Assembly (NCBI RefSeq): GCF_041928815.1
Contig: NZ_JBHFEI010000001.1
Span: 496,001-560,000 of the forward strand
Direction: 5' to 3'
Source: JBHFEI01 sp041928815
GTDB lineage: Bacteria; Pseudomonadota; Alphaproteobacteria; Rhizobiales; Rhizobiaceae
DNA length: 64,000 nucleotides
Shown here in pieces: positions 50,758-59,241 of this stretch. The notes below the pieces were generated by a model. It saw only the letters and a list, made by a program, of their open reading frames with translations. It made no database searches and had not been told where the DNA came from. A program made the position numbers and the translations under genes. Numbering within the stretch: the first letter of the stretch is position 1; each line of letters opens with the position of its first letter.

Positions 50758-51654
50758 TTACCATTCGGCCGCGATCTGGGTCCGCGCCGCCGAGAGCTTG
50801 CGGAAGAAATAGACGGTGAAGAGGATGGAGAGCAGGATCGCCACATAGGCCATGGCATTGGCGAGCCCCATGCGGGCATCGGCATAGGCGGTGCGCGACA
50901 CGAGCGTCCAGAGCAGCTCGGTGCGCTTGGCCGGGCCGCCATCGGTCATGATCTTGACGATGTCATAGGCGCGCGCCACGTCGAGCGAGCGGATGGTCAT
51001 GGCGATATAGGCAAACGGCATGATGAACGGCCAGGTGACGTAGCGGAAGGTCTGAAAGGGCGTGCAGCCGTCGACGCGCGCCGCCTCGATCGGCTCCTTC
51101 GGCATGGCGAGCAGGCCGGCGAGGATGAGGATGGCGAAGACCGAGGTCGACGACCAGACTTCCGCGACGAGGATGGCGATGAAGGCGAGGGTGCCGTCGA
51201 TCAGCCACGGGATCGCCTGCGTCATCAATCCCAGCGATTGCAGCGCGTTGTTCACCAGGCCGATATTGTCGTTGAACATGAATTTGAACTGGAAGCCGAC
51301 GAGGATCGGCGAGAACATCATCGGGAACATCATGATGGTGCGCAGGATGCGCTGGCCGCGCGTCGCCTTCTCGACCAGCATCGCAAGGCCGAGGCCGAGC
51401 AGCATCTCCACGTTCAACGCCACGGTGAGCAGCAGCACGGTCCGGCCGAAGGCCGTCCAGAACTCGATGTCGGCGAGGATGCGCGCATAGTTGCGGAAGC
51501 CGACAAACGTGTAGAGCGAGGCCGGCTGCGTCAGCCGGAAGGGCGTGAAGCTCGAATAGAGCGACAGGATCAGCGGAATGATCACCACCGCCGCCAGCAC
51601 CAGGATGGCGGGCAGCAGAAGCAGAAAGGGTGCCGGCGGTCTCCAGCCTTTCAT
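50758..51654 (-). CDS. CUT1 sugar ABC transporter permease (MalF type)
   Basis: A 298-residue permease with six membrane segments (the first near 9-30) and the EAA loop EPIEAARVDGCTPFQTFRYVTWPFIMP. FVGFRNYARIL after the first segment is typical of MalF/UgpA-type permeases. It forms the channel with the MalG-type partner. Confidence 0.94.
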   Translation of the reverse strand: MKGWRPPAPFLLLLPAILVLAAVVIIPLILSLYSSFTPFRLTQPASLYTFVGFRNYARILADIEFWTAFGRTVLLLTVALNVEMLLGLGLAMLVEKATRGQRILRTIMMFPMMFSPILVGFQFKFMFNDNIGLVNNALQSLGLMTQAIPWLIDGTLAFIAILVAEVWSSTSVFAILILAGLLAMPKEPIEAARVDGCTPFQTFRYVTWPFIMPFAYIAMTIRSLDVARAYDIVKIMTDGGPAKRTELLWTLVSRTAYADARMGLANAMAYVAILLSILFTVYFFRKLSAARTQIAAEW

Positions 51655-51740
51655 ATCGGCTTCTCCTGAACTTTCACGAATGCGGGGGACGATGGCGCCC
51701 GTCGGGGCAGGCCTCGTCCGGAACGCCAGACGGCGTGAAG

Positions 51741-51768
51741 GGCAGCGCCGGTCGGAACCGGCGCCGCC
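51741..51768 (-). other. intercistronic stem-loop after the binding-protein gene
   Basis: A 12-bp GC stem with one mismatch (51741-51752 with 51757-51768) and 4-base loop in the 126-base gap between the binding-protein and permease genes. Such hairpins commonly protect the binding-protein mRNA or lower read-through to the permeases. No U-tract follows. Confidence 0.6.
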
Positions 51769-51780
51769 CGGGGGACAGTC

Positions 51781-53097
51781 TCAAAGCGCGCCGGCGTCCT
51801 CGAGGATCTGCGTCGCCTTGGCGGCGGCGGCATCCAGCGCTTCCTTCGAGGTCTTGTCGCCGAGGATGGCGGCCTGAAGCTCCGGATAGACGGCGTTGGA
51901 GATCTCGATCCAGGACGGCGTCTGCGGCACGGCGAAGGCGTGCTTGGCGGCTTCCTGGAACGCCGTCAGCACTTCCTTCTTGTAGGGATCGCCGGCGGCC
52001 TGCGCGACATCCCAGTCCCAGACGGCGGTGCGGGTCGGCAGCGGGCCGGCGGCGGCTTCCAGCTTCTGGCTGTCCTCGTTGGTGAGGAACCAGACGAGCG
52101 AGGCGGCCGCCTCCTTGGCGGCGCAGCTCTCGGTTACCGAGAAGCCGTGATGGCCGGACCAGCCGGTGCGCTTGCCCGACGATCCCGCCGGCTGCACCTT
52201 GACGCCGACATTGCCGGCGACCTTGGAGGACTTCGGGTCGTTGAAGAAGGTCGCCCATCCGGGCCAGTCGAGATTGAGCGCGATCGTGCCCGAAGCAAAA
52301 CCCTGGCCGAGATCGTCCCAGAGATAGTTGGTGGTGCCGGCCGGAACCGCCTTCGCCTTGTAGAGGTTGACGAACCAGTCGAGCGCGCGCACGCCGGCTT
52401 CGGAGTTGAAGGCGGGCCTGCCGTCCGCGTCGAGATACTCGCCGCCCTCGGCGACCAGCATCTCGTAGAAGCGGCCATTGATCGCCTCTTCCTTGCCGGC
52501 GAACTGGGTGCCGTAGAAATCCGGCGGGCTGGCGAAGAAGGTCGCCTGGTCGGTCACCTGCTGCCAGGTGTCCGGCGGCGCGAGATCGTAGCCGTATTTC
52601 TCCTTGAAGGCGGCCTTCTTGGCGTCATCTTCGTAGAGGCTCTTCTGGTAGTAGAGCGCCGAGACGTCGAACTGGGCGCGCGGCAGCATGACGAGCTTGC
52701 CGTCGAGCGTCGAGGCCGCGATGTTGGCCGGCACGAAGGCGTCGATCTCCTCCTTCGGCAGCAGCGCCGAGAGGTCGGTGTAGATATCCGGGTATTGCGG
52801 CGCGAAGGACGAATGGTTCGAGGCGACGCACCAGGTGATGTTGCCGGTGGCGATGTCCGACTTGATCTCCTTGTCGAGCTCGAAGTGGTTCTTCTTCGAC
52901 AGCACGTTCACCTTCGCCCCGGTCGCCTTCTCCCAGTCGGCGATGCGCGCGTAGAGCGCCTCATACTGCTGCCCGCCGATGAGTTTCGCATCGACGGTGA
53001 CGCCTTCGAATTTTCCCGGCAGATCCGCAGCCATCGCGGACCCCGCCAGCACGCAGAGCACTGCACCGGCCGCGACGCCCGCTCGCAATCTCGACAT
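51781..53097 (-). CDS. CUT1 ABC transporter, extracellular sugar-binding protein
   Basis: A 438-residue family-1 solute-binding protein with a Sec signal peptide (MSRLRAGVAAGAVLCVLAGS, cut after AMA at about residue 23). KFEGVTVDAKLIGGQQYEAL begins the mature part; WSGHHGFSVTESCAAKEAAASLVWFL is a typical late stretch. ATG 53097 has GGGAGGAT upstream. It heads the operon and, by context, probably binds L-fucose or a related deoxy or acid sugar. Confidence 0.92.
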   Translation of the reverse strand: MSRLRAGVAAGAVLCVLAGSAMAADLPGKFEGVTVDAKLIGGQQYEALYARIADWEKATGAKVNVLSKKNHFELDKEIKSDIATGNITWCVASNHSSFAPQYPDIYTDLSALLPKEEIDAFVPANIAASTLDGKLVMLPRAQFDVSALYYQKSLYEDDAKKAAFKEKYGYDLAPPDTWQQVTDQATFFASPPDFYGTQFAGKEEAINGRFYEMLVAEGGEYLDADGRPAFNSEAGVRALDWFVNLYKAKAVPAGTTNYLWDDLGQGFASGTIALNLDWPGWATFFNDPKSSKVAGNVGVKVQPAGSSGKRTGWSGHHGFSVTESCAAKEAAASLVWFLTNEDSQKLEAAAGPLPTRTAVWDWDVAQAAGDPYKKEVLTAFQEAAKHAFAVPQTPSWIEISNAVYPELQAAILGDKTSKEALDAAAAKATQILEDAGAL

Positions 53098-53134
53098 GTT
53101 ATCCTCCCGTTTCACAGCCCTCACCCATAAGAGC

Positions 53135-53166
53135 TTCATTCATATACAAACCAATTATTCATTCAT
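53135..53166. promoter_or_regulatory. direct-repeat operator candidate between binding-protein and iclR genes
   Basis: TTCATTCAT occurs at 53135-53143 and 53158-53166, start to start 23 bases (about two helical turns), 38 bases before the binding-protein start and 93 before iclR. The region is A+T-rich. Likely bound by the divergent IclR regulator (inference). Confidence 0.5.
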
Positions 53167-53258
53167 CGTCAAGCCTTCCGCCGTATTTCCCGCCATTTCC
53201 CCATTGTCAGCCGCACATTCTGCGCCTATGAATTTCATCATTCACTGGAGGGGCCCAC

Positions 53259-54044
53259 GTGTCGGAAGACGAAAGCGATCGCTACCGCGCGCCGGCGCTC
53301 GACAAGGGGCTCGACATCCTGGAGCTTCTCGCCGCCGTCGACGGCGGCCTGACCCAGGCGGAGATCGCCAAGCGGCTCGACCGCAGCCCGAACGAGTTCT
53401 ATCGCATGCTCGACCGGCTGGTGAGACGCGGCTACGTCACCCGCATCGACGGCGATCGCTTCTCCCTGACATTGAAGCTCTTCGGGCTGGCGCAACTGCA
53501 TGCGCCGGTCCGCCGGCTCGTCTCCTTCGCCGTGCCGCTGATGCGGGAACTGGCCGAATCCTCGCGCCAGGCCAACCAGCTCGTCGTCTTCGACCGGGGG
53601 AATGCCGTGGTCATCGCCCAGCAGGAAGCGCCGGGCTACTGGGGCATTTCCATCCGCGTCGGCTCGCGCATCAGCCTGTTCGACACCGGCTCCGGCCATG
53701 TCCTGCTCGCCTTCCGCTCGGCGCGCGAGCGCGAGCGCATGGTCGCGGAAAACGGCAACGGCCTGGAGAGCCGGATGACCCCGGATTTTCTCGCCCGGCT
53801 GGAACTGATCCGCTCGCGCGGCTACGAGATGATGCCGAGCGCCCAGACCGCCGGCGTCATCAACCTCTCCTCCCCCGTGCTCGGCGCCGACACCATGGCG
53901 ATCGCGGCGCTGACGGTGCCCTACATCACCCTGATCAACACGCCCGTCGCCCCGGACATCTCGACGACGATCCAGCTCCTCGGCGAGACGACGCGGCGGC
54001 TTTCCGAAATGGCCGGCGCCGGACTGACGGACGAACGGACGTAA
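53259..54044 (+). CDS. IclR-family transcriptional regulator
   Basis: A 261-residue regulator: N-terminal winged helix (about 10-75) with ALDKGLDILELLAAVDGGLTQAEIAKRLDRSPNEFYRMLDRL, and a C-terminal IclR effector domain with GYWGISIRVGSRISLFDTGSGHVLLAF and GVINLSSPVLG. GTG 53259 has GGAGGGG upstream. It is divergent from the sugar operon and followed by the lactonase gene, so it is the expected local regulator. Confidence 0.92.
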   Translation: MSEDESDRYRAPALDKGLDILELLAAVDGGLTQAEIAKRLDRSPNEFYRMLDRLVRRGYVTRIDGDRFSLTLKLFGLAQLHAPVRRLVSFAVPLMRELAESSRQANQLVVFDRGNAVVIAQQEAPGYWGISIRVGSRISLFDTGSGHVLLAFRSARERERMVAENGNGLESRMTPDFLARLELIRSRGYEMMPSAQTAGVINLSSPVLGADTMAIAALTVPYITLINTPVAPDISTTIQLLGETTRRLSEMAGAGLTDERT

Positions 54045-54106
54045 AAATTCGTATTTGAACGGGCGATTTTCCTGTGGCAGGGTCGTCGCCATCCCGAGGA
54101 GCGCTG

Positions 54107-54952
54107 ATGATCATCGACACCCACCTGCATCTCATCTATCGCGACCGGCTCGCCTATCCCTGGCTTGCCGGCGTGCCGGCGCTTGATGCCGACTTCCCCT
54201 ACGAGACCTATGCGGGCGAGGCGCGGCGCCTCGGCATCGGCGCGGCATTGCACATGGAGGTCGACGTGGCGGAGGCGGACATCGCTGGCGAGACGGCGAT
54301 GGTGAAGGGTCTGGCCGGGGCTCCCGGCAGCCTGCTCGCCGGCGCGATCGTCGCCTGCCGGCCCGAATCGCCTGCCTTTGCCGGCGAACTCGACAGCGCC
54401 CTCGCCGATCCCTTCGTGCGCGGCTTTCGCCGGGTGCTGCATGTGATGCCCGACGACCTCTCGGAAGGCGCGCTCTTCCGCGAGAACATCCGCCGGCTCG
54501 CAGGAACCCGCCTCGCCTTCGATCTCTGCGTGCTGCCGCACCAGATCGACAGGGCGATCGCGCTCGCCGATCTCGCGCCGGACGTCTCCTTCGTCCTCGA
54601 CCATTGCGGCGTGCCGGACATCAGGGGCGGCGGCTTCGGCGCCTGGGAGGGCCCGCTGGCCGCGATCGCAAAACGTCCGAACGTCACGGTCAAGCTGTCC
54701 GGCATCCCCGCCTATGGCGCGGACACCTGGACGCTCGAGGATCTGAAACCCTATTTCGCCCATGTGGCGGAGCGTTTCGGCTTTTCCCGCATGGTCTGGG
54801 GCAGCGACTGGCCGGTCTGCACGCTGGGCGGCGGACTGTCGACCTGGATCGGCGCGACGCACGCGTTGCTGTCCGGTGTCAGCCGGGAGGAGAAGGCGGG
54901 AATTCTCGCCGGCAACGCGGCGCGGCTCTGGCGGATCGACCGGCCGGCGTGA
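54107..54952 (+). CDS. amidohydrolase_2 family lactonase, likely L-fucono-1,5-lactonase
   Basis: A 281-residue TIM-barrel hydrolase of COG3618: HxH metal motif in MIIDTHLHLIYRD, HMEVDVAE, LDHCGVPDIRGGGF with a metal His, and MVWGSDWPVC with the metal-bound Asp. This family includes L-fuconolactone and L-rhamnonolactone hydrolases. It would feed L-fuconate to FucD. It lies 62 bases after iclR and ends 93 bases before a convergent gene. Confidence 0.88.
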   Translation: MIIDTHLHLIYRDRLAYPWLAGVPALDADFPYETYAGEARRLGIGAALHMEVDVAEADIAGETAMVKGLAGAPGSLLAGAIVACRPESPAFAGELDSALADPFVRGFRRVLHVMPDDLSEGALFRENIRRLAGTRLAFDLCVLPHQIDRAIALADLAPDVSFVLDHCGVPDIRGGGFGAWEGPLAAIAKRPNVTVKLSGIPAYGADTWTLEDLKPYFAHVAERFGFSRMVWGSDWPVCTLGGGLSTWIGATHALLSGVSREEKAGILAGNAARLWRIDRPA

Positions 54953-55045
54953 CGGCGCCGCAGCCGCAGACGCGGCGGAAGCGCTTTCCGCCACGCTGCC
55001 CGGGGCAGCAGCCGACGGGAGGCGGATCGGCCCGCTCGAAAGCCC

Positions 55046-56179
55046 TTATCGAAAGCTTTCGAGGAACAGGTCGTTGAGATCGGCGATCGCCTGTCGCGCC
55101 GGCTCCCGGCCCGTGACGGCGCGGTTGATGCGCTGCGACGCCGCCTCCTGGAACGGCATGTAACCGTCATGGCGCGGCCGCAGCCAGGCGCCCTCCAGCG
55201 TGGCGCGGGTGTTGCGGTAGAAGCCGAGCGTGGCGGCGTTCGCGGCGTCGTCCTCCCAGCCCGCCGCATGGCCCGGCTGGCCGCCGGAGCGCCAGTAGCG
55301 ATCCTTCTGCACGCCTGCGCCGGCGATCCAGTAGGCGACGTCGATCGCCGCGTCGCGATGGGCGGAGAAGGCGGAGACGGCGATCCCCGTGCCGCCGAGC
55401 GCGGAGCCGATCGGCCCGTGCGTGCCCGCCACCGGCATGTCGGCAAAGGCGATCCGGTGCGCGCGGAATCCGTCGAGCGCGTAGCTGACATAGCCGTAGA
55501 CCAGCGGCGCCAGGATGGCGGACGAACCGGCCTCGCCCATCCGGTCGAGCACGGCGATCGGGTCCATGTCGAGGCAGGCGGGATCGCAGAGGCTTGCCAG
55601 TTCGCGGATCATCTCGATCGCCCGCGCACCGATATCGGCGTCGGCGAAGGGTGCATCCGGCGTGACCGAGCAGGGACGTCCGAGATTGCCGCAGAGCGTG
55701 AACAGGCACATCAGCGAATGGGGCGGGCGCAGCGGCAGGAGAACCGCGCCGGTCCCCGCCAGCGCCATGACCGCGTCCCACGTCGCCGGCGGTGCATCGA
55801 GCCGGTCGGGGCGAAAGGCGAGCACCTGGGTCGCCGCGTCGATCGGGAAGGCCCATTGCCGGCCCTGCCAGTTGTAGCTCGGGAAGGAGGCGCCGACGGT
55901 GCCCTGCGCCAGCGCGGCAAAGTCCGCCGCGCGCTCGGCGCGATCGAGCGGCGCGAGGCAGTTCTCCGCGGTGATCTGCCCGACATGCGGATGGTCGATG
56001 ACGATCAGGTCGTAGCGGCGCGCCAGTTCCTCGACCGGAAAACTCTCGAAATCCTGCAGCGAGCGCTTGTCCCAGTCGATCGCAACCCCGGTCAACGCCC
56101 GCCAGTCCGCCGAGCAGGCGACCATCGGATCAAAGCCGCGCGGATGGCTCCAGGTCATGCCCTTCAGCGTGATCGACAT
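55046..56179 (-). CDS. solute-binding-protein homologue without signal peptide
   Basis: A 377-residue protein related to family-1 ABC binding proteins: YNWQGRQWAFPIDAATQVLAFRPD, GGTGIAVSAFSAHRDAAIDVAYWIAGAGVQ and GFYRNTRATLEGAWLRPRHDGYMPFQ are typical of that fold. The N-terminus, MSITLKGMTWSHPRGFDPMV, has no signal peptide, and no permease or ATPase is adjacent. ATG 56179 overlaps the stop of the CoA-transferase gene by one base, fixing the start and showing coupling. A cytoplasmic ligand-binding or sensing role is possible. Similar pairs occur in other Proteobacteria, as I recall. Confidence 0.82.
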   Translation of the reverse strand: MSITLKGMTWSHPRGFDPMVACSADWRALTGVAIDWDKRSLQDFESFPVEELARRYDLIVIDHPHVGQITAENCLAPLDRAERAADFAALAQGTVGASFPSYNWQGRQWAFPIDAATQVLAFRPDRLDAPPATWDAVMALAGTGAVLLPLRPPHSLMCLFTLCGNLGRPCSVTPDAPFADADIGARAIEMIRELASLCDPACLDMDPIAVLDRMGEAGSSAILAPLVYGYVSYALDGFRAHRIAFADMPVAGTHGPIGSALGGTGIAVSAFSAHRDAAIDVAYWIAGAGVQKDRYWRSGGQPGHAAGWEDDAANAATLGFYRNTRATLEGAWLRPRHDGYMPFQEAASQRINRAVTGREPARQAIADLNDLFLESFR

Positions 56180-57333
56180 CAGGCGAACTCCGCGCGGATC
56201 TTCGCCGTGTGCTCGCCGACCTTCGGCGCGGCCCGTCCGGAGACGGGCCGGCGGCCGTCGACGCGGACGGGGCAGCGGGTGGTGTCGATCGTCACGCCGT
56301 CGTCGCGGGTCACCGTCTGCAGCATGTCGAGCAGGCGGAAGCCCTCGCTCGCCATCAGGTCCGGCCATTCGAGCACGCGCGAACACCAGATGTCGGCGGG
56401 TTCGAGGATCGACAGCCAGTGATCGACGGTTTCCGAGGCGATCCTTTCGGCGATCAGGCGCTTGATCGCGTCGCGCTCGGTGAACCAGGCGCGGCTGTCG
56501 TCGCGATAGGGGGCGAGCGCGGCGATGCCCAGCAGATCCTGCAGCCGGCCGAGCGGGGTCATGGCGATCGCCAGATAGCCGTCCTTGGCCGGATAGACGC
56601 CGTAGGGCGCGGAGAGATAGGCATGCGCGCTGCGGAAATCCGAGCGCCTCGGCTTGCGCCCGCCGTCGTTCAGATGGGTGGTCAGCACCTCAAACTGGAA
56701 GTCGACGAGGCTTTCGAGCAGGCTCGTCTGGATATGGGCGCCGCGACCGGAAATGCCGCGCCGGACGAGCGCGGCGAGGATGCCCTGGCAGGCATTGGCG
56801 CCGGCGAGCATGTCGGCGACGGCGAGGCCGAAGGGCACCGGCCCCTGCCCCTCGTCGCCGTTCAGCCACATCAGGCCGGAGCGCGCCTGGGCGAGCAGGT
56901 CCTGCCCCGGCCGCGCCACCCAGGGGCCCTCCTCGCCGTAGCCGCTGATCGAGGCATAGACGATCGACGGATTGATCGCCGTCACCGCCTCGTAGCCAAG
57001 GCCGAGCCGCTCGATGACGCCGGGGCGGAAATTCTGGATCAGCACGTCGGCCTTGGCGATCAGCCGTCGCAGGAAGGAAAGGTCGTCGGCGCTCTTCAGA
57101 TCGAGGCCGAGGCTCTCCTTGCCGCGGTTGATGGCGTGGAACAGGGTCGAATCGCCGCCAAGCTCGGTGTCGCTCAGATAGAGACGGCGGGACAGGTCGC
57201 CGCCATCCGGACGCTCGATCTTGATCACCCGGGCGCCGAGGTCGAGCAGCCGCAGCGAGCAATAGGGCCCGGACAGAAACTGGCTCATGTCGACCACGGT
57301 CAGGCCGGCGAGCAGCCCGGCATCATCCTGCAT
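56179..57333 (-). CDS. CaiB/BaiF-family (class III) CoA-transferase
   Basis: A 384-residue protein: LAGLTVVDMSQFLSGPYCSLRLLDLGARVIKIERPDGGDLSR at the N-terminus, INRGKESLGLDLKS, ADVLIQNFRPGVIERLGLGYE with the catalytic Asp region, and SISGYGEEGPW and GQDLLAQARSGLM. Class III transferases move CoA between organic acids. Substrate cannot be told. ATG 57333 is preferred over 57369 for its GGAGGAT ribosome site. It leads the two-gene operon with the binding-protein homologue. Confidence 0.92.
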   Translation of the reverse strand: MQDDAGLLAGLTVVDMSQFLSGPYCSLRLLDLGARVIKIERPDGGDLSRRLYLSDTELGGDSTLFHAINRGKESLGLDLKSADDLSFLRRLIAKADVLIQNFRPGVIERLGLGYEAVTAINPSIVYASISGYGEEGPWVARPGQDLLAQARSGLMWLNGDEGQGPVPFGLAVADMLAGANACQGILAALVRRGISGRGAHIQTSLLESLVDFQFEVLTTHLNDGGRKPRRSDFRSAHAYLSAPYGVYPAKDGYLAIAMTPLGRLQDLLGIAALAPYRDDSRAWFTERDAIKRLIAERIASETVDHWLSILEPADIWCSRVLEWPDLMASEGFRLLDMLQTVTRDDGVTIDTTRCPVRVDGRRPVSGRAAPKVGEHTAKIRAEFA

Positions 57334-57369
57334 TCCGATATCCTCCCGAGGCCCTGCGGGCGGCCCCAT

Positions 57370-57424
57370 CCTGCCGAAACATTCTTATTTAAATTACCCG
57401 TTCATATATGGGATGTTCGGCAGG
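57370..57424. promoter_or_regulatory. bulged inverted repeat upstream of the CoA-transferase operon
   Basis: CCTGCCGAAACAT (57370-57382) and ATGTTCGGCAGG (57413-57424) are complementary except for one extra A, spaced by 30 A+T-rich bases. It lies 37 bases before the CoA-transferase start and could be a repressor site. The rest of the 267-base spacer (57334-57600) shows nothing else. Confidence 0.5.
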
Positions 57425-57600
57425 GTCTTGTCAACGGCCGCGACGCGACGTTCGGGACGCGAGGGACCGATCGCGCGGGTGGCATGCGCGACGTCGCGGA
57501 ACCGGACATGTCGGGAAGGACGGGGGCACGGCCAGACGGCGCGGCCCGCCGTCGAGAAGGCGGCGGGGCACGGCCGGCCCCGCCACCGCCCCGGGGGCTC

Positions 57601-58257
57601 TCAGAACAGCGTCTTCACCTTGTCGGCGATCGCATGGCCGAGGCGGATGTTTGTCTCGGCGGAGAAATGGATGCCGTCGACGCCATCCGTCTGGACGTGG
57701 TCGCCGGCGGCGAGGAACTCGACCTTCATGAAATCGGCCAGCGCCTTGTAGAGCCTTGCCAGTTCCTTCGACTTCTCGTAACCGCCGTCGAACATGCCCT
57801 CGAACCAGGGATCGGGCATGGGGGCGAGCGGCGGCGGTGCCACCACCAGCACCTTCGGCGCCGGATAGGGCGTGCCGATGCCGCCGGCCGAGCCCAGAAC
57901 CTGGCCGACGAGCTTGCCCATGCCGTTGGCGATCTCGTAGGGCGTGCGGTGGAAATAGGATTTCGTGTCGTTGGTGCCGAGCAGGAGGATGACGAGGTCG
58001 AGCGGCAGATGGCTCGCGAGCGCCGCCGGCAGGTAGGCGCTGCCGTTGAGCCGCGGATCGTTCGGATCGTCGAGGCTGGTGGTGCGGGCGCTGAGCCCCT
58101 CCTCGACGATATGGTAGCCGTCGCCGAGCCGGGCCGCCATGGCGCCGGTCCAGCGCTGTTCGAAAGGATATCTGAGCGTCGGGGCGGATTCCGCAACCGG
58201 AATCCAGCCCCAGGTGAGCGAGTCGCCAAAACACATGATCGCGCGCTTGTCGGCCAT
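57601..58257 (-). CDS. SGNH/GDSL-family hydrolase
   Basis: A 218-residue esterase-fold protein: block I CFGDSLTWGW with catalytic Ser13, block III LLLGTNDTKSYF with the oxyanion Asn, and block V DGVDGIHFSAE with Asp and His. No signal peptide, so cytoplasmic. It is the last gene after the CUT2 transporter (gap 30 bases) on the same strand and is related to the SGNH protein at 63125. Likely removes an acyl group from an imported compound (inference). Confidence 0.9.
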   Translation of the reverse strand: MADKRAIMCFGDSLTWGWIPVAESAPTLRYPFEQRWTGAMAARLGDGYHIVEEGLSARTTSLDDPNDPRLNGSAYLPAALASHLPLDLVILLLGTNDTKSYFHRTPYEIANGMGKLVGQVLGSAGGIGTPYPAPKVLVVAPPPLAPMPDPWFEGMFDGGYEKSKELARLYKALADFMKVEFLAAGDHVQTDGVDGIHFSAETNIRLGHAIADKVKTLF

Positions 58258-58287
58258 TTCGGTCCTCCTTCTAATGGCTGGTGAAAC

Positions 58288-59238
58288 TTATCGCTTGGCG
58301 CTGAGGCCGTAGAAGATCGCCGCGAACAGGATGATCAGTCCCTGCGCGACCAGCTTGCCCGCATCGCCGACACCGAACATCGTCATCACGACGAAGAGGA
58401 AGGCGAAGCAGAGCACGCCGAAGAACGGCCCCCAGACGCCGCCCTCGCCGCGGCCGAAGACCACGCCGCCGAGAATGGTGGCGGCAACGGAGAGGATCGG
58501 CAGGTCGAGGCCGACGCGCACGCTGCCGACCGCGATCGACGCGGTCTGGACCAGGGCGGCGACCGCCGCGATCAGCCCCGCCAGCGTGTGCGCGAGGATG
58601 ACGGTGCGCTCGACCGGCACGCCGGAGACGTGGGCGGCCTGCATGTTCTCGCCGACCGCGGTGACGAAGCGGCCGAACACGGCCTGCGACAGGAACAGCG
58701 CCATCGCCGCCGTCAGCACCACCCAGAAGATCACCGGCGTCGGCAGGCCGAGGAGGCGCGTGTTGAACAGTTCGCCGAAGACGGCCGGCACGTCGCCCGG
58801 CGGCTTGCCGCTCGACAGGTACTGGACGAAGCCGACGAGCACGATGCTCAGCGCCAGCGTGACGATGACCGCCGAGACCCGGCGCTTCGCCACCATCACC
58901 CCGTTGAAGAGACCGATGACGAGGCCGATCAGAAGGGCGACCCCGACGAAGAAGGCGAGCGAGGCGCCGGCGAAGACGCCCGACGAGATGCAGTAGTTGA
59001 TCAGGAGGATGACGCCGCCGCCGGAGAGATCGATCGACTTCACCCGCATCACCAGCAACTGCCCGAGCACGAGGATGCCGAGCGGCACGACTTGGCGGAC
59101 GAAGACGCCGATGACGTTCAGATTGAACATCTGCGGCCGCGCGGCGAACAGGATGACGAGCAGCAGCGCCAGCAGGTAGTAGGAGGGCGGCACCCTGGCA
59201 AGACGCCGGAGGACGGGGGACTGGACGAGCAACGACAT
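58288..59238 (-). CDS. CUT2 (ribose-type) ABC transporter permease
   Basis: A 316-residue membrane protein with about eight to ten hydrophobic segments and RbsC-family stretches: VKSIDLSGGGVILLINY, VTLALSIVLVGFVQYLSSG, and LPILSVAATILGGVVFGRGEGGV. One of two permeases that likely form a heterodimer. Gap of 3 bases to the other permease. Confidence 0.93.
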   Translation of the reverse strand: MSLLVQSPVLRRLARVPPSYYLLALLLVILFAARPQMFNLNVIGVFVRQVVPLGILVLGQLLVMRVKSIDLSGGGVILLINYCISSGVFAGASLAFFVGVALLIGLVIGLFNGVMVAKRRVSAVIVTLALSIVLVGFVQYLSSGKPPGDVPAVFGELFNTRLLGLPTPVIFWVVLTAAMALFLSQAVFGRFVTAVGENMQAAHVSGVPVERTVILAHTLAGLIAAVAALVQTASIAVGSVRVGLDLPILSVAATILGGVVFGRGEGGVWGPFFGVLCFAFLFVVMTMFGVGDAGKLVAQGLIILFAAIFYGLSAKR

Positions 59239-59241
59239 CGC

